From Candidatus Omnitrophota bacterium (GTDB lineage Bacteria > Omnitrophota > Gorgyraeia > 2-01-FULL-45-10), in contig JAQUQN010000010.1 in assembly GCA_028716065.1 (NCBI GenBank), positions 1 to 22,992 on the forward strand: 22,992 nt of DNA. Reading direction: 5' to 3'. Each line of letters opens with the position of its first letter. Position 1 is the stretch's first letter. Both the position numbers and the translations under genes were made by a program. Under the pieces are notes generated by a model, which was given only the letters and a program-made list of their open reading frames with translations, was not told the DNA's origin and made no database searches. This document shows positions 7,145-14,030 of the stretch, in pieces.

Positions 7145-9370
7145 TTATCTCTTTGTAACTATCTTCCTCTGCCATGACAATATCAGAGGGCTCGCTATAT
7201 AAACGGTCGAATAGACTCCCGACAGGAAGCCTATGAACAGGCAGAAAGCGAAATCGTTCAGGACCTCTCCGCCAAACAATAAAAGAGATACCACTGTAAG
7301 CATGGTGACCGCCGTAGTCAGTATCGTCCTGGAGAGCGTCTGGTTCACGCTCAAGTTTATGACATCTGCAAGCCCGCCTTTCTTGACAAGCCGCATGTTC
7401 TCCCGGATCCTGTCGTATATGACGATGGTATCGTTTATCGAATAACCCGCGATGGTAAGCAAGGCCGCCACTATGGTAAGGTCGAACTGTCTTGCCGTGA
7501 GCGCCAGGGCCCCTATGGCTATGATCACGTCATGGAATATGGCTACGACACCGGCTATCCCGTATTTTAAATTGAACCTGAACATGATATAGATGAGTAT
7601 GCCCACCATGCCCAGGACGAGGCTCATGGTCGCGTTGCCTCTCAGGTGCTTACCGACTGCTGGACCTACGGTCTCCACCCTCAGTATCTGGAACGGATTA
7701 TCCCTGAACTGCTCTTTGAATAATTTTGTCAGGTCCTTGGAGATATCGGTCTGCGTCCTTATTATTACCTCTTTTTGATTTCCGTACTGCTGTATGGAGG
7801 CGCCTCCATACCCCAGCGATTTCAGGGAATTTCTTATCGTATCGATCTTAACCGGCTTATCGAATACATACTGCTGCAGCGTCCCGCCGGAAAAATCGAC
7901 CCCGAAATTCTTTTCGCCGCGCATGAAGAAGATGGCAAGGCCGGCCACGATCACCACCGCGGACAATATATAGCAAAACTTGCGCTTGCCGATGAAATCT
8001 ATGTGTGTAGCGCGGAAGAACTGCATCATGTGCAGTTTTGCCAGACCAAACTGCTCACACAGGAGTTCGAATATGACCCTCGTGCACGTCACCGCCGTGA
8101 AGAGGTTGGCCAATAGACCTATCGTCAACGTTACGGCAAATCCTCTTATAGGGCCGGTGCCGAATTTAAATATCAGCACGGCAGCCACGATAGTGGTCAG
8201 GTTTGAATCTATTATGGCAGATGATGCTCTGTGATATCCGCTCGATATGGCCGCCCTCAAAGACTTTCCCAGCTTCAATTCTTCCCTTATCCGTTCATAT
8301 ATGAGGACGTTGGCATCGACAGACATACCTATGGTCAATATCAAGCCTGCTATGCCAGGCAGCGTGAGGGTGCCCTTGAACATGGCCAGGCACGCCAGTA
8401 TCAGAAGAAGGTTCAGGGCAAGCGCTATGTTAGCTATCACGCCGGCGAGGCGGTAATAGAATATCATGAAGAGAAAAGTCAGGAGCGCGCCTATCAGGGT
8501 GGCGCGTAAACCGCTTCTTATCGAGTCCGCTCCCAGTAGCGGCCCCACCGTCCTCTCCTCTTCCACAACGACGGGAGCGGGAAGGGCGCCGGCCCTCAAT
8601 ACGACGGAGAGGTCATTAGCCTCCTCGACGGAGAAATTGCCGGATATCTGCGCCTGTCCGGACGGTATGGCTTCGCGGATAACCGGTGCGGACTGGACCT
8701 TGCCGTCAAGCACTATCGCCAGGCGCTTGCCCACATTCGCCGCCGTGATCTTTGCAAACGTTTCGGCACCCTTGGAATTCAGCGTCAGCGACACGTACGG
8801 CTCTCCGAAACCGCGCGAGCTGAATTCCGTCTTGGCGTTAACTATGCAGTCTCCTGTAAGCTCGGCGTCCTTGGCTACCAGAAGCGGCTCTTTTCCGCCG
8901 CGTTCGGTCTCCATGTATTTCAGCTCATAACCCGGCACCGCTTCATTATTGAGGGCCTTCTTGAGGTCCTCCACATTATCGGAAACGAGCCTGAATTCAA
9001 GATGCGCTGTCTTTCCTATCAGTTCAAGCGCGCGTTCTCTATCCGTCACACCCGGAAGCTGGACGACGATGCGGTCCTTGCCCTGCCTCTGGATCGCCAT
9101 CTCACCCACGCCGAACTGGTCGATTCTGTTCCTTATTATCTCGATCGCCCTTTCAAGCGCGTCCTTTTTGGCGTCCGCGGGCAACTTGGACATATCCACC
9201 CGCAATACGACGTGCATGCCGCCCTGCAGGTCGAGCCCGAGGTTTATCTTGCCCTTCTGAATGACCTTACCGCTCTTATCCTTTATGGTAAATGGCGGCC
9301 ACACGCTCCATAGCGCGAATACCGCGATGGCTACTATACCCAGTAACTTCCACTGCAGGTTCTTGTTCAT
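7145..9370 (-). CDS. secDF: Fused protein-export membrane protein SecDF
   Basis: The 741-residue protein joins SecD and SecF in one chain. The SecD half has a first membrane helix (8-25), the conserved LGLDLQGG (44-51), a large periplasmic domain (about 50-270) and the transmembrane motif SVDANVLIYERIREE (350-364). The SecF half starts near residue 450 with its own first helix, NFGVDFSGGT (488-497) and AGYSINDTIVIYDRIREN (641-658). Twelve membrane helices in all fit known SecDF fusions. The protein uses the proton gradient to pull secreted proteins across the inner membrane after SecA. The start ATG 9370 follows GGAGGAGACGG. yajC lies 14 bp upstream, the usual tgt-yajC-secDF order. Confidence 0.96.
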   Translation of the reverse strand: MNKNLQWKLLGIVAIAVFALWSVWPPFTIKDKSGKVIQKGKINLGLDLQGGMHVVLRVDMSKLPADAKKDALERAIEIIRNRIDQFGVGEMAIQRQGKDRIVVQLPGVTDRERALELIGKTAHLEFRLVSDNVEDLKKALNNEAVPGYELKYMETERGGKEPLLVAKDAELTGDCIVNAKTEFSSRGFGEPYVSLTLNSKGAETFAKITAANVGKRLAIVLDGKVQSAPVIREAIPSGQAQISGNFSVEEANDLSVVLRAGALPAPVVVEEERTVGPLLGADSIRSGLRATLIGALLTFLFMIFYYRLAGVIANIALALNLLLILACLAMFKGTLTLPGIAGLILTIGMSVDANVLIYERIREELKLGKSLRAAISSGYHRASSAIIDSNLTTIVAAVLIFKFGTGPIRGFAVTLTIGLLANLFTAVTCTRVIFELLCEQFGLAKLHMMQFFRATHIDFIGKRKFCYILSAVVIVAGLAIFFMRGEKNFGVDFSGGTLQQYVFDKPVKIDTIRNSLKSLGYGGASIQQYGNQKEVIIRTQTDISKDLTKLFKEQFRDNPFQILRVETVGPAVGKHLRGNATMSLVLGMVGILIYIMFRFNLKYGIAGVVAIFHDVIIAIGALALTARQFDLTIVAALLTIAGYSINDTIVIYDRIRENMRLVKKGGLADVINLSVNQTLSRTILTTAVTMLTVVSLLLFGGEVLNDFAFCLFIGFLSGVYSTVYIASPLILSWQRKIVTKR

Positions 9371-9384
9371 CCGTCTCCTCCGAA

Positions 9385-9666
9385 CTATTCCGACGCCTTG
9401 CGCTTTATCGAAGATACGGAATTCTTCTGTATCTCCACCTTGACATTATCGTCGACCTTAAGAGTTACTGTCGCATCTTTCACGTTCGCTATAACTCCGT
9501 GAAGACCTCCGGATGTTATGACTTCATCGTTCTTCTTCAGCTCCGAGAGCATCCTTTTATGCTCCTGCTGCGCTTTCTTCTGCGGCCTTATGAGCAGAAA
9601 ATAGAAGACAACAAAGATCAATATGATCGGCATGAGATTCATCAGTGAGCCTTGTGCTGGATTCAT
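9385..9666 (-). CDS. yajC: Sec translocase accessory subunit YajC
   Basis: The 93-residue protein has one N-terminal membrane helix (MPIILIFVVFYFLLIRPQKK) followed by the YajC cytoplasmic domain with the conserved NDEVITSGGLHGVI motif. YajC joins SecDF at the Sec channel. ATG 9666 is preferred to a GTG six bases upstream, because AAGGAG lies only two bases from that GTG but at a workable distance from the ATG. The gene starts two bases after the tgt stop codon, so translation is probably coupled. Confidence 0.93.
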   Translation of the reverse strand: MNPAQGSLMNLMPIILIFVVFYFLLIRPQKKAQQEHKRMLSELKKNDEVITSGGLHGVIANVKDATVTLKVDDNVKVEIQKNSVSSIKRKASE

Positions 9667-9668
9667 AT

Positions 9669-10814
9669 TCACCTCTCCTTTTTATTACGGTAATTAGCAA
9701 GAAATTCCTTTTTGAATTTTACGTAGCGGTCTTCCGAGATCGCCTCTCTTGCATTTTGTATAAGTTTAACATAAAAATGCAGATTATGCAATGATACAAG
9801 CCTCAAACCGAGCAATTCTTCCGTGTTGAATAGATGTCTGATGTATGCCCTCGTATGTGTTCTGCAGGCATAACAATCACATTTGTCGTCGATCGGCCGG
9901 AAATCTTCCTTATATGCGGCGTTCCTGAGCTGCAACTCTCCCGTTGAAGTGAACGCCTGGCCGTTTCTTCCGTTGCGCGTAGGAACTACACAGTCAAACA
10001 TGTCGATGCCGCTCGATATCGCCTCCAGCATGTCTGGAGGCGTCCCCACCCCCATGATATACCTCGCCTCATCTGCCGGCAGAAGAGAAGCGGTGTAGTC
10101 CGCTATCTCATGAATCAGGTTCTCAGGTTCTCCTACGCTGACCCCGCCGATCGCGTATCCGTCAAAACCTATATCGACGAGATCTTCCACGGCCTTTTTC
10201 CGTAAATCTAAGTACGTGCCTCCCTGCACTATTCCGAAAAGCATTCCCCGTCCGTCGGTCTTTGGTCTTTGGTCTTTGGTCTTTGGTCTTTCGAAATACT
10301 CTTTCGACCTCTTCGCCCAGCGAGTCGTCAGCCCCAGCGATTGCTCGACATAATCTCTTGCGGCTGGATAATGAACACATTCGTCAAGTATCATCATTAC
10401 GTCGCTGCCGAGCGCCATCTGTATCTCTATGGCCTTCTCGGGAGTGATGAAGTGTTTCGCGCCGTCTATATGGGACGAAAACTCCGCGCCTTCTTCACTC
10501 AGCTTTCGCAGGACGGCGAGTGAAAATATCTGATAGCCGCCGCTATCGGTAAGTATCGGGCCGGGCCAATTCATGAATTCATGCAGCCCGCCCGCCTTCT
10601 TTATTATCTCGATACCGGGGCGCAGATAGAGATGATAGGCATTGCCGAGTATTATCTGCGCGCCGATACTGTTCAATTCTTCGACGGAGATGGCCTTTAC
10701 CGTCCCTTGGGTCCCGACCGGCATGAATACCGGAGTTTCGACATCGCCGCGCGCCGTCTTCAATATTCCGGCCCGCGCCTTTGAGGTTTTATCTTTGTGT
10801 ATGAGTTGGAACAT
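9669..10814 (-). CDS. tgt: Queuine/preQ1 tRNA-guanine transglycosylase Tgt
   Basis: The 381-residue enzyme exchanges guanine 34 of tRNAs for Asp, Asn, His and Tyr with preQ1, the base that becomes queuosine. Visible signs are GNAYHLYLRPG (57-67), ILTDSGGYQIFSL (87-99) with Asp90, the nucleophile loop DMFDCVVPTRNGRNG (271-285) with Asp274, and the zinc site C312-x-C314-x2-C317 with His343, spaced as in the Zymomonas enzyme. Residues 175-186 are encoded by a five-copy 7-bp tandem repeat that appears to add about six residues in a surface linker. Start ATG 10814 has GAAGG upstream. It lies between queA and yajC; a repeat-built hairpin fills the queA-tgt gap. Confidence 0.96.
   Translation of the reverse strand: MFQLIHKDKTSKARAGILKTARGDVETPVFMPVGTQGTVKAISVEELNSIGAQIILGNAYHLYLRPGIEIIKKAGGLHEFMNWPGPILTDSGGYQIFSLAVLRKLSEEGAEFSSHIDGAKHFITPEKAIEIQMALGSDVMMILDECVHYPAARDYVEQSLGLTTRWAKRSKEYFERPKTKDQRPKTDGRGMLFGIVQGGTYLDLRKKAVEDLVDIGFDGYAIGGVSVGEPENLIHEIADYTASLLPADEARYIMGVGTPPDMLEAISSGIDMFDCVVPTRNGRNGQAFTSTGELQLRNAAYKEDFRPIDDKCDCYACRTHTRAYIRHLFNTEELLGLRLVSLHNLHFYVKLIQNAREAISEDRYVKFKKEFLANYRNKKER
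10257..10291 (-). repeat. Perfect 5-copy 7-bp tandem repeat inside tgt
   Basis: Five uninterrupted copies of GGTCTTT (plus strand; AAAGACC on the coding strand) occupy 35 bp inside tgt, encoding the KTKDQRPKT-like linker of residues 175-186. Since seven is not a multiple of three, gain or loss of one copy would shift the frame; three copies would keep it. Confidence 0.97.
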
Positions 10815-10831
10815 TAGTGAGAACCTTCTTT

Positions 10832-10950
10832 CGTAACTCGTAACCAGTAACTCGTAACTAGTAAGTTGTGTCGCTTCGCGACTTTTATATATTCAGGTCC
10901 GAAGGACACCTTTTACGAGTTACTAGTTACGGGTTACGAGTTACTAATTA
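10832..10950. repeat. Inverted pair of 7-bp repeat arrays filling the queA-tgt gap
   Basis: The left arm (10832-10866) is five 7-bp units: CGTAACT, CGTAACC, AGTAACT, CGTAACT, AGTAAGT. The right arm (10916-10950) is five units of the reverse complement: CGAGTTA, CTAGTTA, CGGGTTA, CGAGTTA, CTAATTA. The two arms can fold into one long imperfect hairpin. The central part holds the small palindromes GTCGCTTCGCGAC and GTCCGAAGGAC. The right end includes the queA stop codon (10948-10950) and the left end stops 17 bp before the tgt start codon. Confidence 0.92.
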
Positions 10951-11952
10951 CAATATCAACATCGCGTCACCGTAACTAAAAAATCTATATTTCTTTTCGA
11001 TTGCCTTGCGATACGCCTCGAACACAAAATCCTTTCCAGCGAACGCACTTACCAGTAACAGCAGCGTTGACTTCGGAAGATGAAAATTGGTGATCAAATG
11101 ATCGACGATCTTGAATTCGTATCCGGGATAGATATAAAGGTCTGTATAGCCTTCGTAACCCGTAATTTTATCGGCGCAATGTTCTAAAACACGCGTGGTC
11201 GTAGTCCCGACCGCAAAGACCTTTCCCCCATTTCTCTTTGTCTCTCTTATCGCTTCTACGGTCTCTTTCGGCAACTCAAAATACTCCCTGTGCATCTTAT
11301 GCGCCTCAAGATCTTCTTCCTTTATCGGCGCGAACGTCCCGTAACTTGTATGTAGCGTGACATACATGACCCTTGCCCCTTGACCCTTGACCCTCTCCAG
11401 GAATTCTCGCGTAAAATGCAATCCTGCAGTCGGGCTGGCGGTAGCGCCGGGAGAGGCGCCATAGACCGTCTGATAATCGATTCTATCCGATTCGGAGTCC
11501 GGCCTGTCTATATAAGGCGGGAGCGGCACGTGCCCCGATTCTTTCATGATATCCCCTGCCGGCCTCTCAAACTTAATAAGCCTCCCGACCTCACCCCTCT
11601 TCAGGATCTCGGCTGCATCCCCCGATTCCAGGATTATCTTTTCGCCTTCTTTCAGCCGTCCCGAAGGCCTGACAAGCGCCTCGCAGACTAAGCCCTTATT
11701 CTCAAGGATGAAGATCTCGACCTTACCGCCGGAACCTCTCTTTCCGAAGAGCCTGGCGGGAATGACCCTGGTGTCATTGAGCACCAGGCAGTCTCCGGGC
11801 TTGATATAATCGAGACATGCGGAGAAGCTTTTATCTTCTATATTTTTGGAGTTGCGATCAAGTACCATCAAGCGGCACTCGTCACGTTTCGGATGCGGTT
11901 CTTGGGCAATCAGATCTTTTGGAAGGTTATAATCGAATGCGGAGATTTTCAC
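10948..11952 (-). CDS. queA: S-adenosylmethionine:tRNA ribosyltransferase-isomerase QueA
   Basis: The 334-residue enzyme transfers the ribosyl part of S-adenosylmethionine to preQ1 in tRNA, making epoxyqueuosine. Family motifs include the N-terminal FDYNLPKDLIAQEP (6-19), CLVLNDTRVIPARLFGKR (54-71), GATASPTAGLHFT (about 169-181), VTLHTSYGTFAPI and the C-terminal LITNFHLPKSTLLLLVSAF. The start is GTG 11952, whose first bases overlap the TGA stop of the spoIID gene (GTGA); there is no clear ribosome-binding site, so translational coupling is likely. Codons around 187-196 contain a four-copy 7-bp repeat. Tgt, the preceding enzyme of the pathway, is encoded next. Confidence 0.96.
   Translation of the reverse strand: MKISAFDYNLPKDLIAQEPHPKRDECRLMVLDRNSKNIEDKSFSACLDYIKPGDCLVLNDTRVIPARLFGKRGSGGKVEIFILENKGLVCEALVRPSGRLKEGEKIILESGDAAEILKRGEVGRLIKFERPAGDIMKESGHVPLPPYIDRPDSESDRIDYQTVYGASPGATASPTAGLHFTREFLERVKGQGARVMYVTLHTSYGTFAPIKEEDLEAHKMHREYFELPKETVEAIRETKRNGGKVFAVGTTTTRVLEHCADKITGYEGYTDLYIYPGYEFKIVDHLITNFHLPKSTLLLLVSAFAGKDFVFEAYRKAIEKKYRFFSYGDAMLIL
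11365..11392 (-). repeat. 4-copy 7-bp tandem repeat inside queA
   Basis: Plus-strand units are CATGACC, CTTGCCC, CTTGACC and CTTGACC, each seven bases with one or no change from CTTGACC. They encode the stretch RVKGQGARVM. Against E. coli QueA as remembered, the stretch aligns without a length change, so the tract may have replaced rather than added residues. Confidence 0.8.
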
Positions 11953-13112
11953 TTAGGTTTTATCTTATCTATCGTGGTGATCTCGGCGCCGGGATAATAA
12001 TATTTCAGTATCTCCTCTGCGCTCTTACCCTTCTTCGCCATGCCGTACGCGCCCCACTGGCACATGCCCACGCCATGCCCCCAGCCGAGGCCGTCCACGA
12101 CCAGCTGGCCCCACTTCACCAAAACATCGAACTTCGTACTTCTTATCTCGTTGGGCCCCAGCATCTGCCTGAAATCTTTTCCGGTCAGGATCAGGGATAC
12201 GCCCGAGGCGTCTTTTACCTCTAACTTTTCCACCCTGCCTGATCTGTTCTTGGAGATGATGCCTACCGACTCTATCTTGCCTATCTTGTAGCCGTTCTCA
12301 TTCAATATATCGGCGAGCTTCCACAGTTGTATTTCCTTCGTCCATCTATAATGCGGTGAATGGCGGCAGTAATCGCACGCGCCGCCTTTCAAGGGCGGCA
12401 GGTCCACCTTCCACAGGTTTGCGGCGTCTTCCGTATATCCGGCGCACGTGGCATGGTAATAGGCCGGTAATAGCTCTCCCTTATAGGCCAACACCTTATC
12501 CTTCGTCAGGTTTACCGCTCGCGTGGTTGCCCACTTCTCAGAAGTCCTTCCGCCGTAAACCTGAGAATATATGTCGCTGCGGAGGTCGTACTCCTGATTC
12601 CTGTTCTCTCTGGCCTGATATAACGCGAATGTCCTGGCGGCGATGGCCTGAGCCTTCAGGACCTCCATTGGCCAGCGATGAGAGACCTCATGGTACAAGA
12701 CGCCGTAAAGGTAATCTTCTATCGGTATCCGGTTTATGGCCATCAACTTCAGATCGCCCTTTCTCACGATATCGACTTCGCCCCTGAACCTCCTGCCGTC
12801 GAGATAAATACCGGCGTCGGTCAGCGCCGTGATCTTTATGGCGGGTTGTTTTATGTCCCTTTTTCTTATCGAAAGCCCTTCCTTGGTAGCCCGTATCTCG
12901 CCACGCAGACGCTTTCCCGAGATCAGGACCCTGTCGGAATTGACCGGATATATCTTGTAAGGGCCGTTCAATTTTAAATAGATGTCCTCCTTGCCGTCTA
13001 TGATGCAGACCCTCACGAGCCGCTCCGGAGCCGAGTCCTGCGAAAAAGAAAGAGGCGCCATGAACAACGATACCGCTGATACGACTGTAATAAAATAAAA
13101 TATTCTCTTCAT
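11949..13112 (-). CDS. Exported SpoIID/LytB-domain protein
   Basis: The 387-residue product starts with a signal peptide (residues 1-24, ending near LSFSQ). The second half is a SpoIID domain: IEDYLYGVLYHEVSHRWP followed by LKAQAIAARTFAL, then AYYHATCAGYTEDAANLW, then GWGHGVGMCQWGAYGMAKKG and ILKYYYPGAEI. SpoIID of Bacillus is a lytic transglycosylase acting on denuded peptidoglycan, with a catalytic glutamate (here the E of YHEVS). Non-sporulating bacteria carry such proteins too, so cell-wall remodelling is inferred rather than sporulation. ATG 13112 is chosen over the longer frame because GAGGAGAAG precedes it and it starts the signal peptide. It overlaps the preceding DUF2905 stop by ATGA, and its own stop overlaps the queA start. 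Confidence 0.9.
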   Translation of the reverse strand: MKRIFYFITVVSAVSLFMAPLSFSQDSAPERLVRVCIIDGKEDIYLKLNGPYKIYPVNSDRVLISGKRLRGEIRATKEGLSIRKRDIKQPAIKITALTDAGIYLDGRRFRGEVDIVRKGDLKLMAINRIPIEDYLYGVLYHEVSHRWPMEVLKAQAIAARTFALYQARENRNQEYDLRSDIYSQVYGGRTSEKWATTRAVNLTKDKVLAYKGELLPAYYHATCAGYTEDAANLWKVDLPPLKGGACDYCRHSPHYRWTKEIQLWKLADILNENGYKIGKIESVGIISKNRSGRVEKLEVKDASGVSLILTGKDFRQMLGPNEIRSTKFDVLVKWGQLVVDGLGWGHGVGMCQWGAYGMAKKGKSAEEILKYYYPGAEITTIDKIKPK

Positions 13113-13324
13113 CTTCTCCTCAAAAGAATAAATATGAGTGAAAGGGCTATCGATACGAGTATGGACGTCGTTATGGGAAAGAAGAACGTGAAGTTTTTCT
13201 TCTGTATATAGATATCTCCCGGCAGACGGCCCAACCACGGGATCTTCACTCCCATCGTAAAGACCGCTCCTATCACGATCAGAATCACACCGAACACTAT
13301 CAACGACTTTCCTAGAGAAATCAT
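13109..13324 (-). CDS. DUF2905 family small membrane protein
   Basis: The 71-residue protein has two membrane helices (residues 5-24 and 47-67) joined by the conserved loop KIPWLGRLPGDIYIQKKNFTFFFP, which is characteristic of DUF2905. Its function is unknown. The stop overlaps the start of the spoIID gene (ATGA). No convincing ribosome-binding site precedes ATG 13324, because the array of 9-bp repeats ends only eight bases before it. Confidence 0.85.
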   Translation of the reverse strand: MISLGKSLIVFGVILIVIGAVFTMGVKIPWLGRLPGDIYIQKKNFTFFFPITTSILVSIALSLIFILLRRR

Positions 13325-13331
13325 ATCGAAC

Positions 13332-13402
13332 AGTTTATAGGGTTTATTGGGTTAACACTATAAACCCTATAACCCTAAAAACTCTATAAACCCAACAAAC
13401 TA
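13332..13402. repeat. Inverted array of a 9-bp unit (TATAAACCC) between queH and the DUF2905 gene
   Basis: The right half reads, on the plus strand, TATAAACCC, TATAACCC, TAAAAACTC, TATAAACCC, AACAAACTA; the left half is the same kind of unit in reverse complement (GTTTATA, GGGTTTATT, GGGTT). The orientation flips at GTTAAC (13351-13356). The first 22 bases are identical to 17031-17052. The array starts at the queH stop codon (13400-13402) and leaves eight bases before the next start codon. Confidence 0.9.
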
Positions 13403-13945
13403 ATTCCTTCTTTTCTTAGATTCTAATCTTTCCTTCTCCGAGAAGACACATCCGCAATAATTCTGGCAGTAGATACCTCCCGACTTTGCCTCTTCGTGCG
13501 CCTTCTTAAAACCGGGGCGATAATCCTTATAATAAAATCCTACACCGACGCTCTTCGCCGTCTCTTCGCAGATATTCTTTATAACCTCGTGGTCCTGAAA
13601 GGGGCTGCCCAATAATGTCGTCGTGAAGGCTTCGAAACCGTTCTCCTTCGCGAATTTTGCGCTTGCCGCCATCCGCATCCACCAGCATACCGGACACCTC
13701 TTCTCCAACGCTTCGTTATAGACGATATGCTGGAAGTAATTTTCTATATCGTAATCGCCGTAAATGACATTTATGCCGGAGGATTTAGAATATTTTTCGA
13801 CCTCTGCCTTCCGCCTGAGATATTCCGAATACGGATGGATATTAGGATTGTAAAAGAAGCCTGCTATCTTGTGGCCTTCTCTCTTCAATTCCTTGACCGG
13901 AAATATCTCGCAGGGCGCGCAGCATACGTGTAATAAAATATTCAT
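13400..13945 (-). CDS. queH: Epoxyqueuosine reductase QueH
   Basis: The 181-residue protein matches QueH (formerly DUF208): LLHVCCAPC (4-12), FFYNPNIHPYSEYLRR (30-45), CPVCWWMRM (84-92), FTTTLLGSPFQDHEVI (107-122) and the C-terminal YCQNYCGCVFS (159-169). The cysteines at 8, 9, 84, 87, 160, 164 and 166 are the expected iron-sulphur and redox residues. It reduces epoxyqueuosine in tRNA to queuosine, the last step after Tgt and QueA, and replaces the cobalamin-dependent QueG. ATG 13945 is used: upstream in-frame codons from 14002 are encoded by a palindromic repeat (residues like GAGLGGG) and precede the conserved N-terminus. GGGGGAA lies at a workable distance. Confidence 0.95.
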   Translation of the reverse strand: MNILLHVCCAPCEIFPVKELKREGHKIAGFFYNPNIHPYSEYLRRKAEVEKYSKSSGINVIYGDYDIENYFQHIVYNEALEKRCPVCWWMRMAASAKFAKENGFEAFTTTLLGSPFQDHEVIKNICEETAKSVGVGFYYKDYRPGFKKAHEEAKSGGIYCQNYCGCVFSEKERLESKKRRN

Positions 13946-13957
13946 ATCGTAAATTCC

Positions 13958-14030
13958 CCCGCCTAAGCCCGCCCCTATGCTTTCATGGCGGGGTCCCGCC
14001 ATGATAAGTATCTAGTCTGGTTTAGGCGGG
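13958..14030. repeat. Nested GC-rich palindrome between ruvB and queH
   Basis: Outer arms are CCCGCCTAAGCC (13958-13969) and GGTTTAGGCGGG (14019-14030), complementary apart from one G-T wobble. Inside them, TCATGGCGGG (13983-13992) and CCCGCCATGA (13995-14004) form a perfect 10-bp stem with a two-base loop. The outer half differs by one base from the arm of the palindrome in ruvA. The ruvB stop and its last codons lie within the element. There is no T run, so it is not a classical terminator. Confidence 0.9.

Noticed and set aside
10832..10950. The queA-tgt hairpin as a normal intrinsic terminator
   Set aside because: No T run follows the arm on the minus strand, and the next gene of the pathway lies directly downstream.
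11949..13112. SpoIID as evidence of spore formation
   Set aside because: SpoIID/LytB domains are frequent in non-sporulating bacteria, and no other sporulation gene is in the window.
13946..14002. A 19-residue N-terminal extension of QueH starting at 14002
   Set aside because: It is encoded by the palindromic repeat, has low-complexity glycine content, and precedes the conserved LLHVCCAPC start of the family.
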